A stretch of DNA of 64,000 nt from positions 1,240,001 to 1,304,000 of the forward strand of contig JAGMWG010000008.1 of assembly GCA_020744225.1 (NCBI GenBank). The letters are read 5' to 3'. Of the stretch, positions 45,512 through 58,805 are shown in pieces (the stretch's first letter is position 1; each line of letters begins with the position of its first letter). Both the position numbers and the translations under genes were made by a program. This stretch comes from Paraphoma chrysanthemicola. Taxonomy: Eukaryota; Ascomycota; Dothideomycetes; Pleosporales; Phaeosphaeriaceae. The notes under the pieces were generated by a model that ran no database searches, was not told the origin of the DNA, and saw only the letters and a program-made list of their open reading frames with translations.

Positions 45512-47457
45512 GGCGGGCGAGTGAGCGTATGGGGTGAGTGTGGTAACAGATGCGGGCAGCTAGGGCGCCAGAGCGCTGGTGGGCGTGTTGTGGTAAACGA
45601 GTGTTGTGGTGGGCTGCGGCACGCAACGGCGGATTCCAGCAAAGGGAGCGACCTGCAAGTGCCCTGCAGACGGAAACTGGTGACGGGGCAACCGGGCGCG
45701 CAATGCGGAACTCAATTCCACCTCTCTTGTCAGCGATGCGTGAGGCCGCGAAAAGCTGCTGTATAGTGCTGCTGGTGAGGAGCAGGAAGGAGTTGGTGCG
45801 AGCGAAGAAAGGATTCCACGTTCACAGGAGACGTGCAGGCGTTGCCTCGCTCCTGGACAGAAAGGGTAGGTTGGCCAGGAACGCGTGCTTGGCACTCTAA
45901 ACGTGCGTCCGGGAGGAAGCCTCGACGTTACGGCAGACGCAGGCTAGCCGGGGCGAGTGCGGGAAGGAGGATGGCGCGCTGAGGTGAATTGTGCAGAGGG
46001 GACGGGAACGAGTGTGTGGGAAGAGTCGCAGTCACACAGGTACAAAGAGACAGAAGTGCACGCAGCAGTGGCAAAGAGACGGTTGAGCAGGCTCTCTGCA
46101 AGCTCTGGTCCCTGTCCGGCTTCAGGGAGCGAAGATCTCGAAGCTCGATCAGGGAGCAGCCAATGGGGCGCTGACAGGCGCTTGCATGCGGCGACTCGTG
46201 GTGCTGCCGCTTACGCACTCATGCGGGATGGCTTTGCTAAAATTGTAGTGGCTAATAGTGTCAACGGCTGTAGCCCACTCAACAGGAGAGCCTGGCGTTT
46301 TGCACGCTGCCTCGAGCAGCTCCCTGCCCTGGACCAGCCCGAGAAACATGAGGTGCACCATGGAGATTGTCCAGGTGCAAAACAGCGACGCTTGGCGGAT
46401 CATCCGGTACATTGCTGTCATGCGCCGTTCAAGTGTGCCTGGTTGCCCCTGACCACTCGACGATCATCTCCCCGAGTCGCTGCATCGCCGCACGCTCGTC
46501 ATCGCTGCCGCACCTCTTGTTTCCCAGCAAGCATCCTGCGGTCCGATAAACAAAGTTGCTCTTGCTGCATGTCACTTCTGCCTTCGCACGCGCTCGTGCT
46601 AAGTACAGAACGCGTGGTGAGGCTTGCACTGCATCGTGCGCACACACAGAGATTGAGATGGGCGCAAATTGGCATCTACCATTACGCGTCGCACCACATA
46701 TAATCACTCTCCCTGCCCAGCCTCTTGCATCGGTCATGCTTCCCGAACGTGTTCAGACCTCCCGAGCTATCGATAATGTAGCTCGAAATAGGTCACTGTG
46801 ATTTCCCTCTGCAGCGTCGTTCTATCGATAGACGACTGTTGCGTTCATGTCCTGCTCTGCTGGCTGCAATGGCCCGCCCCGATCTGGCCTTTCTCGTGTT
46901 CCAAGTTCGCTATCGTGTCGTATCGCGGGCAGATCCGCCTCTTGATCCTTCGGGTGTGCCACTTGTGTTGGACGCATTCCAGACTCACCATCCTTCAGCA
47001 AAGGGTTGCGCTTGTATCTCACTTCCTGCGCCTGGTCCAGCTTTCGACATCTGACAATTGATGCGTCCCGGTCGAGCTTCGTCTAGCACGAGCTAGGTAG
47101 GTACCTCTCGCTCCCTGCGCCCCTTTCGCCCTACCCGCCAAGCGCCTCTTGCAAAAATATCCGAAATTGCGACGGTGAGGCGCGATGGCGACTTTGGCTG
47201 GTACCGAGGCGGCCCCGTGATTGGGCGCACTGCTAAAGTCAGCCAGCGAATTAGCGAGCGCCGTTGGCTGTGTAGGGCTGAGGTCGCGTGGTCAAGAGCT
47301 GAGTGTATCGATAAAGCTGAAGTCTACAGCTGCAATGTACCTGGAGCTACTGCACGATGCGAGAGACTTCAGATTTGAGTTTGACGTGTTGCACGATGCA
47401 ATTAAGGGTGCTCCGCTGTCGCTATTCAGCTTCGAGTGCTACTGACATCATCGTCCA
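45512..47457. other. 1.9-kb region upstream of KRE6
   Basis: KRE6 reads away from here and the next gene ends here. Several frames of 80-248 codons overlap on both strands (longest plus 45957-46703) without recognisable domains. It is likely a long promoter and leader for KRE6 plus the 3' UTR of the 150-aa protein gene. Confidence 0.4.
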
Positions 47458-47974
47458 TCACGATTCAACGCTCAGTGCCTTCAGTCCCACGACTCTGCCT
47501 TCCTTGTCATCTACCGCGACGACATAATACTCGGCTCTCGTTTTGTCAATGTCTACTCGGAACACCTTGACCGCCCCGCTGCCCGCCTTCTTCACTGCAT
47601 CAATGACCTTCTTGTACTGACCCTCAAAGTTCTTCGGCTTTACTTCTTCGACGTCTTTTCCGCCCAGGAGCTTGCTCAGATCCTCTATGAATATGTTAGC
47701 CAGATGAGACCCATGCCACAGCACTTGACCATATGTTGGAAGACATACCCGCTGATAGATCACTGCCATCGAACTTCAGCGCAACAGGCTCGAACGGCTC
47801 GTCTGCGTCACTAACATAATATTCCTCCACCTGCTCGAGTACCTTGGGTACTGCTGTGTCTACGCTCTTTGTGCCATAGCTTTTCTTTTTCGATGATGCG
47901 TCTTGCTGCTCTGCCGCACCTGTGTCTTGGTTGGCTTTGTCGAGAAAGGCGGCGTAGTCGGCGTCGGAGGACAT
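47458..47974 (-). CDS. Conserved-looking small acidic protein, unknown function
   Basis: Model: complement join 47458..47684, 47749..47974, one 64-nt intron (branch GGCTAACA), 150 aa. The start MSSDADYAAFLDKANQD looks like a family-typical N-terminus, although the frame stays open upstream. The first half is Lys/Ser/Asp-rich and likely disordered. The second half, from EEYYVSDADEPFEPVALKFDG onward in parts, alternates strands and helices (KKVIDAVKKAGSGAVKVFRV, RAEYYVVAVD) and could be one small alpha/beta domain. No signal peptide or membrane span. I cannot name it. The intron is supported by frame: joining restores DLSAEDLSKLLGGKD without stops. Confidence 0.78.
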
Positions 47975-48786
47975 ATTGCGTACTCCAGAGCTTGTGTACG
48001 TAGTGATCCAGAAGGATGTATCGCGTGTGCGTCTGGCCGTTGCGCAGATGGCGGCGGTTGAGGCTGAGGTACGATGTGCGTGCAAGTGGTGCCCTGATCT
48101 GGTTGCGAATAATTGGAGGTTGCTCTGAGTGGATTTTCTTCCAAATGTACGAGGAATCTTTATGTGCGAATGGCTGTGTGAGTGTTTGAGATGTCTCGAG
48201 ATGTGTTGTGGTCGTAGTGGTAGCTTGCGCATGATGTGAAGCTTTGAACGCCAATGACGCAAGTGTCAGGGCAGGTGTGATGCAGCTCGCGACCCTGAAA
48301 AGTCTAGCCCCGCACCTTCAGTATTCTGGCTCTGGACGAGCATACAAGCCCTTGCAATGATTTGCAGCCAGCCCAAAAGCCAGCCACATACACATTTCTT
48401 AATCGATTTGCAACGGTCAATTTCATGTTTACTTATCTATTAATTTGCACAGCAGGACTCTTGCCAAAGAGCACAACGCAGCCTCTGCTATCTAAGCGGC
48501 CTAAATTCATTGCACAAAAGAAATCAATGTCCAGATAAGATCCAACCGACATGACCAGAACCAGTACCTCCCAGGCCTTTGCAATATCAAGGAATCTTTC
48601 AGCGTCAACTTCGTCATACGTAGCACGTCAGAAGCAAATAAATGTCGGATACATGTCGCTGGTATCTTAAAAACAAAGAACTAGAATTGAAGGGATAATG
48701 CTTTTGATGGCGTATGATCCGCCATCGTTATGTGCAATTTGGAGTGACGGGCAAACCCAAACAGTCCATTGGAAGAGCTCATATTT
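47975..48786. other. Intergenic region, small acidic protein / SSN6 3' end
   Basis: About 810 bp. It should hold the promoter of the 150-aa gene and the SSN6 3' UTR. The frame upstream of 47974 stays open to 48262 but is His/Thr/Ser-rich and reads like leader. Confidence 0.4.
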
Positions 48787-51671
48787 CTATGATTTCTGCT
48801 CAACTGGTGTAGGGGCATGAGATGCGCCATTGACGGATGTGTTGCGCGGGCTGCCACGCTCAGACTTTGGCGCGGCTGGCTTCGGATCCTCACCCTCATC
48901 ATCGTAGTTCTCGTCGACATCCATGTGACGGGCAGCGGGCTCATGGTGCTCCGGCCGCTCTTGCTTGGGAGTCTCCGACATGCGAGGAATCGGTGGTGCA
49001 GCACCCATCGGTGGAAGTGAGGGTGGATGATGCGCAGCTTCTGATGGATGGTAACCATCGTTGAATCGTCGGGCGTCCGGGGTGCTGTGAGGACTATGAC
49101 GGGCGACTTGAGGCGACGGCACAGGGTGTGGAGGAGTCGGGCGGCGGCTGTGTGGTTCCTCAAGCTTCTGTCGCTTTTCGTCATTGGAAGGCGGCTTAGG
49201 GTTGACATGATCGTTGTCTTCCCACTCGCGATGTCGCTTAGGTGGAGCAGTTGGAGGACGATCATCGCGATCCCTTGCCGCTGCTTCGGCAGCGACCATG
49301 GCCGATGCTGGTGGAGGCGCGCCGCTGGCAATGCCACTGGTAGCTGAGGCATCAGGGTGGTGCTGATATGGCCCCTGGTAGCCATTGCGAGGAGAGCCTG
49401 CTCGGTTCTCGACAATCGGGCGCACTTCAGGTAGCGGGCTAGCTGGGCGGCCGTATGGTGGGATTGGGGTCTGGCTGGGGGGACCTTGAGCCGATGGGCC
49501 AGCCAATGTTGGTGGCGGAGGTGGAGGAGGTGGTACACTGCCCACGCTACCAGCATGAGGACCATAGTTTGGATTAGAAATACGCGTCGGCTGGGGTGGC
49601 TGCTGGTGATGGGTAGGAGGCTGAACCTGGGCTGGCACAGGCTGCGGTGTGAGCTGGGGTGGGGCAGCATGGTATGGACTTGGGGCAACGTGGTGAGTCT
49701 TTGGTGAGGGAGACATTCCTCGGCGCATAGACCCAGGGCCAGGTGGTGGTGGACCGCCAGGGCCAGAAGGTCCAGGTCCATTGGTAGGAGGTCGCGGTGG
49801 CTCTCCATACAACCTAGGTGGCTCTTGCCTGGGGCTGACGGGACGCTGAGGCGCATGTTGTGTTGGTGGGCGCACACCTTCACGTTGCTCATAGGGGTTG
49901 AGCTGCTGAGGTGGCAGTCCAGGGTCGCGAATCTGGGCGAGTGGTCTATCCCATCCACCACCAGCTAGAGCTGGCGGAGCTGGGCCTTGAGGTGGCTGCT
50001 GAGGCTGAGGAGCACCCCACTGAGGGGCGGCTGGTCCATGGACTGAAGCCGGCTGGTAGGCCTGGGGATGGACATCCTGAGGCACTGGGGCATTGCCGTT
50101 GGGAGCACCAGCAGTCGATTGGCCATTCTGAAGAAGCTGGAGACGAGCCTTGATGTGGACGTTGGACGGGTCAAGGTCAGCTGCGCGCTGGTACGCGTCA
50201 AGAGCATCAGCAGTCTGGTTGTTGCAGGACTCGTACTGGTTCATTGTTAGCGTAATTGTCAAGCGCGGCAGATCAGCAAGTATTTACCAAGGTACCGAGG
50301 TCGTACCAGACCTCCGAGATGTTTGGATTCAGCCGAATAGCCCGGGAGTACGCGTCTAGTGCATCGCGGTACTGGTTGATCTGGTAGTACAGAACGCCAA
50401 TGCTGCACCAGAACGTTGGGTTTCTGCCGTCACGATACACGGCTTGCTGATAGGCTTCGTACGCCTTTGGATACTTCTGCTGTGACATGTAGCAGCGACC
50501 AAGCAAGTACCAGCTTTGTGCGTCGGTTTGGTCTAAAACAAGTAGTTAGCCACATGCGCCCGATTCGTAATGGTAGTGCTGAAGCTTACCGGAAGCCACT
50601 GATTTCTCAAGGTACTCAATGGCCTGCTCCTGGCTGGTGTAGTTGGTGCTTTGCTGATGGTGGAGCCAGCCAAGCTGTTGGAGAACCTTGGCGTGATTGG
50701 GGTCGCGCTCAAGCACCCTGCGATAGGCACCCTTGGCTGCTTCGAATTCCTTCTGCTGCTCGTACACGTGACCTATCTGGAACCAGATGTCCTCCTCAGT
50801 CAAGGGTCGAGGAGGATTGGTGACTATGTACTTGAAGCACTGCAAGATGTTAGACTAAGCTAGGCACAACAAAGTGTTAATACTCACGTCCAAACTCTGG
50901 TTGAACTTCTGCTGCTGCTTGTAAATGATGCCGAGGCGGAAGTAAATCTCGTTTGCCTTTTCGAAATTTGGCTCCATGCGCATGACCTGCGAGAAGGCCT
51001 CTTCGGCGTGCTCGAGGGAGCCATAGCGATCGTACAGGATGCCAATGCCGTACCAGAGCTTGGGTTCCTGTTGGGCGATTAGTATTGTGTAGAGCTATGT
51101 GCATGAGGGCTGTACCTTTGGATCAGACAGATGATACAAAGCCTGCTGGTAGGCCGAGTACGCCTGCTGCAGGTCGTCCATCATCAGGTAACAATGGCCT
51201 ATATTTGTTAGATTTAAACGTGAAGATCAGCGGACCTGTAGCTTACCAAGGCTGCCCCAGACGTCGCCGTTGGCCGGATCAACCTTCAGAATGGTGCGCA
51301 GATACTCGACCGCGGCTGGGAAGGCGTCTTTGGTGCGCAAGATGCACGCTATGCCTTGCATTGCTGGCACAGACCATTGATTGAATTTCAGAGCCTGCTC
51401 GTAGCACTGCATGGCACCATCAAAGTCGTTCATTTGCTCCGACAGCGAGCCTGGGAGGAATTAGCAAGGTTGCGTCCATGCGAATTCAGCTTAGGAGCTC
51501 GAGCATACCCATTTGTGTCCATACGGCTTCGGTCAACTGGCCAAGATACTGCGAGGGTGTCTTGGCCTGGTTTACATGCGCCGGATGGCCGTTGACCTGC
51601 GCATGCGCTGGATGTGGCCCGCCATGGTGAGGCGGAATGCCCGAGGTGGGCGAGGGCTGCTGGTGAGCCAT
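48787..51671 (-). CDS. SSN6: Ssn6/Cyc8-type TPR general transcriptional corepressor
   Basis: Model: complement join 48787..50235, 50288..50532, 50590..50839, 50888..51067, 51116..51198, 51247..51450, 51509..51671, 857 aa. After a His/Pro/Gln-rich N-terminus, about ten tetratricopeptide repeats fill residues 45-400. Clear units include NDFDGAMQCYEQALKFNQWS, GSLEHAEEAFSQVMRMEPNF, EFEAAKGAYRRVLERDPNHA, YPKAYEAYQQAVYRDGRNP and YRDALDAYSRAIRLNPNISE. The remaining ~450 residues are Pro/Gln/His-rich low complexity with a Lys/Glu-rich patch. This matches Ssn6, which binds Tup1 and is recruited by DNA-binding repressors to silence glucose-, stress- and development-regulated genes. Six short introns fall within the TPR part; every junction keeps the repeat register. 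Upstream lie about 6.3 kb without a recognised gene. Confidence 0.93.
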
Positions 51672-54600
51672 GGCTGTGGGCCGCGAGCTCGTGTCTGGCA
51701 GATGAGATGCGCGCCTTGCGAGCAACGCAGTTCAGATGGAGGACACGATCGCACACAAGACAAGACAAGACCAAGCACTATTTGGCTGCGGCGCGACAGT
51801 ATTAGCAAGAATGATTCACAGGTCAGAGCGCGTCGACTCACTGCGCCGTGTGGTCGCGGTGCTGGCTGGCGTGCCGGCGGGTGCGAGTCGAGGCGTGGGG
51901 AAGGACGCGGAGAACGACAGCAGCGCGCAGAGGAGCACCAAGAAGGTGGACCCGAGCACGAACAGAGTGGGTGACAGGCGATGGCAGCAATGCTACGGCT
52001 GATGATGCGGCCGCGCGTGGTGATGGGCTGTCGAGATGCAGAGCCTGGTGTGGAGAAGGGAGGAGGAAGCAGCGCCGGGCGCGAGCGAGGAACGGAATAA
52101 TGGCAGGGCGGGATACTCTCTCATGGCGACCAGCAGAGAGCGTAACCCTCATCCACGCCAAGCAGCGCAATCCCTGTCTGCACGGAGCGTGGTGGGAGGA
52201 GTCCTTGCGGCAGCCGCTACTGTACCCTGGTCGGCGCCACAACGCCGTGCGCGCAGGGTGGGTCCTCCTGTACCACCCGTTGACAGAATGGCCTGTCGTC
52301 CCGCTCGGGCCCTGCTGGTCGCTCCATTCTACGATGCCATGTTGTGTGGGCGCCGCCCAGCGCGAGTGCCTTGCCTGCGGCTGCTCTGCGATGAAACACA
52401 TGTCTGCGGCGCCGACGCTGCGTCCGGGGCATCGCGATGCGTGCTTGGAAGACCCGGCCTGTCCCCGACGGTCGAGCAAGGCCGTTCGTCCCAGGGTCAG
52501 TCGGCTCCGCTGCTCGGTTCTCGAGGGCCAACCTTAATGTGGAAGGGTACTGCCGCCCCATCGCCCAGCTGGAGACACATCGGCCAATATCGCGAACAAC
52601 CTTCATCTAGGTACTCGGTGATGATTTTGCAATCGCTGTCGGCTACGGCTGCCTTCGTCCTTGAATGCAGCGAACCACTGCTCGGTGCGAGCCCTGATTC
52701 GTCTGCGCATTTCCACCCGTTCAACGCGAGCGAAATGGCCGACCATGCCTCTGCGGCCCACGGTTGGCTGCCCGCGTGCTGGGCCTCATTAAGCGGAGGG
52801 GAGGCGTGGGCGATTTACCGCGTTCCCAGCCACTCCCATTGCGTTGCATGCCTTATGAGGCGGAATGCTCAGCTATCTGGTGCCTGGCTACCAGCTCGCC
52901 CACCCGCAGCATGGCCAGCTGCCCTCAAGCGACGAGAGTCGTGGGGTGCAGCCGTATCGCGAAAAGGGGCATGCAGCGATGCTCGCAACTACGTACTGTA
53001 CAGATACCCGCTCCTGCTTCTCACAGCGCCGCGCCTCGACCGCGCAGCTGCAGCGCTGACGGCGGCCCAGGTCGCGCGCCAGGCAAACGGCGCCTTGCAG
53101 CCTGGCGCGACAGAGTGCATGGAGCGCTGATTAACGATGGACATCGCCAAGCCCTCGTCTCTCCACATCCGCGCATCACTGAAGCTTCCGGTGCTCTGCT
53201 TAGCTCGCCTGGAGTGCCTGGGCGTGACGCATGCTGCCCTCCGCCTCCCGCGTCTTCGGCAGCAGCTCGTGTCACGGCCAATCGACCCCCTGCTCCACCT
53301 CCCATCTGACAACATCCGGCCAGCAGAGCGCGCATGCAACACGCAGCCGGAAAGGTGCTGCCCCAGCTGCAGCGGCCACCGGCGTTCCTGGCCCTTGGGG
53401 CTGCTATCGCGCCACGGCCGGTGATTGCATGCCGCTGTGCTTGGCTGCTCCGCACCCGGGACGTGACGAGAGGCGCATCTGTCGATACCCTTTTTGGTCC
53501 TGGCGCTCGCCGGACAAGCGTGACCGAAAAAGAACAGCAGACCCGCCACTAGAAGACGCCACAAAAAGGCTGGCCTGCCGGGGTCGTCAAACCGCAGCCA
53601 CGTGAAACCTTGCTTCGGCGCTGGGCTTCCGCCACACCTTGTGGAGGCATGGGTGGCCTGCGAGTCATCAGAGTGCCGTCCGGCAAGCGAGCCATACGAA
53701 AGCGGACGCGGTGCGTCGAAACGGGACGTCATGTGACTACTGGTATATCGTCAAATCTTGTGTCTCGCCAGATCACCACAGCGCAGCCAACACTGAGGCA
53801 TCGTATTCGTCTCTTGGCCCTCTGTTGGGCTTGAGCTTGTTGTGGAGGGTGTGCTGACAAGCTCAGAAATAGCGTCACCAGCCGGCCTGAGGCGAAACGC
53901 GCCGACAGTTCGTTTCATCGTGTCAGCGCGGAACGTCAGGGCGCAGATCTCCTGCGATCCCGCCGTCTGAATCGCCATTGTTCCGGCAGTAGCCCGGGCA
54001 TTTTGGCGACGCGGTTCGCATGAATAATAAACGTGGCCCCTTTATACTTCGGCATAATTTCTGCTTGCATCGACTCTTAGAGCAACCTTGTGGTCAAATG
54101 GCCTTGCACAAGGCTCCGAGTAAGTTTGGTTGTCGACCTGTGCATTGCACTGGACCCATTCCTCAGCCTTGCCATGGCGATGTCACTCTTCTCCGCACCA
54201 GATGGTAAGAACAAGCCTATCTGGGGCTGGAATTAAATTCAGGACGCCTGCTGCAGGCCTTCACTGTTGCTTGCCGTTCTACCTCCAGATGTGTCGCAGG
54301 TGTCGTCGCCTGTGTCACGAATGGCCCGTACCCACATCGAGCAGCAAACAATTTACACCCAGCCTCGGCCACGGGCACACCCCTCACCATCGCTCATCCT
54401 GCAAGCGCACATCCCCCTTTAAGATACCACAGGCTCATAATTGCCTACCTATTTAGCCAACATCGCATTTCCGGGGCCCTGGGACTACACGAGGATCGGC
54501 TACTTTACCGCCCCTCACATGCTATATATCCGAGCGTTGCGCAGCGTCTAGATAATGCTTGTGCGCGCCCGCATGCACGGCAATTTGCACCACTTGGCTG

Positions 54601-57600
54601 GCCAATATGTTGTCCTCCGGGAACAGACATACCATCCGTTCATATACCGCAATCAACGTTTCGTCTGGCGCCCGCGTTCTGGGACCTACTAGTGCCTCTG
54701 GGCTCCGCGGCACAATATTCGCCCTTTGCAACACATCCGGGAAGCTCTGCATGACGCTACTGCGGCCGATCGGCAGACCCTGTGGACAAGCATGATTTGC
54801 GGGTCGTCGTCGAGCATGTGCCGTTGGCTGACAGGTCGCGTATGACGAGGTGACGAGGTGGAGATCGTTGCTTAAGTCTGACTGATGCACCACACCGAGT
54901 CTTTGGCTGCATCGTAGCCCGCACTCGGTTCCGAGGTTGACGAAGCAACGGAACATACTGCAATGGTGACTCGCTGGAATTCATTTAGAGCGGACATGGC
55001 GCATCGCACATCGCATGCAGGTAATCCAAGGCAAATCCGCAGCTCCCCGCCCTCTCGCTTCACTGCGGTGCGCTCGTCGTGTGAGGTTACACGTATGTTC
55101 TCAAGTGACGCGCTTTCCTGCGGCGGGTATATGCGGGTCCATCTCGTTACGAAAAGCAGACTTTGGAAGTGTGGGGATTTAGTCTGGGCTGCAACGGTTC
55201 TCGCGCATGGCTGTTTTTGTCAAACAAAGACGCAATCAAAATTCTGGCCAAGACTTTACTTGCGAACAGCCGCCACGACGTTGAGGCTGCCACGTTGTGC
55301 TGATGACAACTTCAGCCGTCACATGTTCGTCATAATGGAGCGCAAATATGCAATGGGTCGCAATTAACGTACTCGCAAGTCGGTGGTGTGAGTCTCACGA
55401 TGTAGGATATTGTGATATTAGTGACAACCGAAGATCAATGACGCAGACTTTTTCTCACACATCATAATTAGGCGAGGCTATTCGACGGTCTCTGAAACTC
55501 TGTTCGACGGGCACTAAAGTGAGATCAAGGCTAAAGACACACCCGAAGATCTGTACCTAAGCTTGAAATGTCTCAACGACCTTAACTAGGTGCAAATGCG
55601 CAGCGAACATTTCCCCGACTCTATCCATGAGCTCCAGATATAATACTATCGAAATCCACCATTACTGCGTCAAGTCTCCGAAGATGCGTATCACAGCCTC
55701 TCAAGGCTCAAATCCAAAGCATAAATACCAAGCTCCAACGTTGCCCAGATACATGCTTCTTAAAAGGCATGTTACAGTAGGCAAGACTCAAACAGTACCC
55801 CTCGCTCTAGAGTCTATCTCTTGTCGATGTTTCTCACTCTCAATTCCTTGCGGACAGTAAACACATCTCCGATTATGCGCGTAGAAACAAGGTTGGCCGA
55901 AATCTAGCATACTATTTCATGAAGATGTTCAAACCCAGACTACGAGCCCTCAAGGTTAGATCGAATGATTCGTGCCATACGCACACGACGTGGGTGTAGC
56001 AATCATCATCCTGCTAGATAGAAGCTTACCACCACAAGTGGAATTCAAGCAACATCTTTTCATAGTTTGGTGCTTGCTCTTGTGAAATTGCTGGAAAGAC
56101 TGCCGGTCGTACTTAAGTACGTAGGGTGTAAAGCGTATGAGCATAACAGGATAACTTTTTGTAACAAAGATTACGCTATCAAGCGCCACAGATTCGAATG
56201 TGATTACACATATGCCTAGTATCTTCAAGAAAGAGTGCTGCAGGTGAATTGACATCGTTTCGACGGCTTTGATCTGTATTCTTTTCGGATTGCAAAACGT
56301 AGATGAAATGCGAAGGTATTCAATGTTGGGAGGAATGGTTATTGCTATGATGGGGAGTTGTATATTTAATTAGTACTCCTAATACACTTTGTTCAGATCG
56401 AATTGACTTTTCATAGTAATTGTTGGTGTTGTTGTTTCCCATGACCTTGAATACATTTTGTAGCTCGCATCTCTACATCTTACAATCTCATTGCCAGGTG
56501 TACCTGTTATCAAAGATGTCCATACAATAAAGCTGATGGATGTCATCAGATACTCAATCAGATGGATGAGGTTCATTTCGAAAAGACTCGTCTTCTTTCC
56601 TGATGGCGCGCGACAGCTCTTCTGTCTTCGATCCCGAGGAGTCTTGCGCATGGAATGGGATGCTCAAAGGAGCTGACGTAAAATCTGCTAGTCGTAGTGG
56701 CTACTGTCTCAAGATGCTCTCTGTCCCGCGTCTCATGTCATCTCTGGGTTGCCTGCATCTATCATCACTTACATTTGCGCAAGTTGGGTCAGCTTATTGG
56801 AACTCGTGGTACCCATGCTTTGGATGTCATCTTTCGGCGAATGCGATGCCCGCCAGTATGTGCTCTTCGAACGTTGGTCGGGGTTCTCGTTGGTGATTTC
56901 AAGATTGACTCGCGTGAGCCCAACGTAGCTGAGCAATGCCCACTTGCGAGGTCATCGAAATGAATGTACCCTTAAGTATTAGTTTTATCGTTGTACATGA
57001 TCAAGTCAGTCTGCAGCTTGAAGTTTATCTCATGAACTTAACGACGATCGTGAGACTCTGTGTGAGGCGGAGAGTTGCTGGAGAAATGCTTTTTGTCGAC
57101 AACAAGTCTGTATGATGAACAGAGGAACGCTGTCGCGGATGTGACTAGCGCTTTGCCTGTCATCATAATGTCCCTCGCAATGACACGTGCACACGCTTCA
57201 AAAATCTGCTTGCCCGATGGCATGCATTGAGATTATCGGCCAATTAGAGGCCACATCGATCTGCAGCAGCAATGCATCAGACCCTAGATATGTTATAAGA
57301 GCTACTAAAGGACTACACCCTTGATTCCGTTACCGTACTCTATGAGCAGCTGGACGGGTCTGGTCTGGTCTTTGCCACCACTTTGAACGAGCGTGGCTAT
57401 GTGGCATAAAACGATTGCGGATAAGCATCTTCAGTGCTTTGGGTTGTGTCAGCAAGAACCTTGTAGAACTCGATTGATCGAAGGGCGGTGATGCGCTAGC
57501 CATAGTGAGGACATCGCGATGTCGGACGAAGCTGGAGCGACTTATATGAGGTGACAACATCCATCGCAAGTGCCTGTCGGGAGTTCTCGATACACTATCT

Positions 57601-58009
57601 TGCAGCTTATAGCCTGCCCTTCTTCAAAGTCGGTTGCACACTTGTACTGCCATGGAGAACGTTTGATAGTGTAATGTAATTTCTGATTACTGCATAGGTC
57701 TTGGAGTTTTGGGTTGGGCGTGGCATGCAGTCTTGCAGCGTGCCATGGAGGATTTACCAGTGTCTTTGATGTAGTAGATTTGCATTTCAGCGGGTTCATA
57801 GGTCACTTTGCTGCGGGCTCAAACATGTGCAGCGTACAATCTGCGACGTCACGGAAGGCAGCATTACTGTGGCAAGATACGTGAACCAGAGCTGCATTGC
57901 TGATGTCGATCAATATGATACAGGTACTCTAGCCATCAATGCCAGACTCTGATCCCAACTTGCCACGACTAGGAAATCAATGCATGCTTCACTCGCATGG
58001 GCAAGCTGT
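51672..58009. other. 6.3-kb region without recognised genes upstream of SSN6
   Basis: 51.7-53.7 kb is GC-rich with long frames on both strands (plus 52036-53130 of 364 codons, minus 52989-53732, minus 51838-52479, plus 51848-52537). They overlap one another and show Trp/Cys/Arg-rich, domain-free sequence, so I treat them as composition or leader. From about 55.3 to 57.9 kb the DNA is AT-richer and frames are under 100 codons. I see no transposon remnants, tRNA or terminal repeats. Confidence 0.5.
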
Positions 58010-58556
58010 CTACTGGTCGAGCCTGTGAGGGAAGATGCCGGCCTCTGTACATGTGTCAGCTTCGATTCCATACAAAATTGGCATAGACTATGGAAATCAC
58101 TCACCACGCTGCTCGTCCCAGCGCGTTGTCCAGCCACTGGGGCAAAGAGATCGGTAGGCCAAAAGGAACTGCCTCTATCAGTACTCGCATCCCAGTAGTA
58201 TCCGCGGGTCCACCAACCTGGCGGCATGGCGCAAACTCCTCGCCCTTGGCAATGATGCACTTGTGGTAGTCGACGTAGTTTTGCCAGCAGTGCTTGGTCT
58301 GGTTCTGGTTGGGGAAGCGGGCGTCGAAGCCTGTTGTGCCGGAGCCTGTCAGTATACCGTGTCGCATATCGGAAGCTATTGGGCCGCGTTTTGGGGGCAA
58401 GGCAAGCAGCTCGCGGAGCTCGAGGGTGGCGTACCAGCTGTGGCATGAGGAGTTAGCTTGTGTTCTTCAAAGATAGCGGAGGCGCGGGGAGGGCTCACCA
58501 GTGACGAACTTGAAGGGCTTGGTTACAAGCTCATCGCCGTTCTCGTTGTCGGACAT
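58010..58556 (-). CDS. COX12: Cytochrome c oxidase subunit VIb (Cox12)
   Basis: Model: complement join 58010..58044, 58105..58168, 58218..58330, 58499..58556, 89 aa. It carries the twin CHCH motif: [11 protein letters not shown] (C-X9-C) and [12 protein letters not shown] (C-X10-C), with [13 protein letters not shown] before and [12 protein letters not shown] after, all standard for Cox12/COX6B. The protein sits in the intermembrane space and contacts complex IV and cytochrome c; the cysteines form disulfides through the Mia40 pathway. Four exons cover 270 nt. The first intron (168 nt) contains a second usable-looking acceptor (CTGACAG) that would put translation out of frame with the family. 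It is divergent from an NDUFA4-like gene. Confidence 0.93.
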
Positions 58557-58805
58557 GTTTGCGCGTGTGTACGGTGTCGTGCGGGTGTGGTGGCGGCGGC
58601 AATGGCTGGTGGGCAGAGGATCGTGACGAAGTGAAGTTGGAGATCTTGGGATGGTCTGACCGGCGCATTGTCCAATTAGCGACTCGGCGTTTGCCGGACC
58701 GAGCAAGAGAGAGCAGAGCTCCCCAACGTTCCTGTGACGAAACGCCCATTTTCCCGACGCTCGACACTCTCCACTTCCCAATTCGACCGACGACGACTAG
58801 ACACG
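58557..58805. promoter_or_regulatory. Shared divergent promoter of COX12 and the NDUFA4-like gene
   Basis: 249 bp separate two divergent start codons of respiratory-chain genes, so one short region must drive both. No clear TATA box; a candidate CCAAT-like site (CCAAT, plus strand, near 58672 as TCCAATTAG) is present. Regulation is inferred from arrangement. Confidence 0.6.

Noticed and set aside
48681..49961. 426-codon alternative frame inside SSN6, same strand
   Set aside because: It lies in the Pro/Gln/His-rich part where stops are rare in all frames; the TPR-linked frame is the real one.
52036..53130. 364-codon plus-strand frame in GC-rich DNA
   Set aside because: Overlaps long frames on the opposite strand, rich in Trp/Cys/Arg without domain structure; reported only as a region to test.
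55900..55960. tRNA-like B-box (GTTCAAACC) near 55928
   Set aside because: The flanking bases do not form a T-stem, and no matching acceptor stem or A-box spacing is seen.
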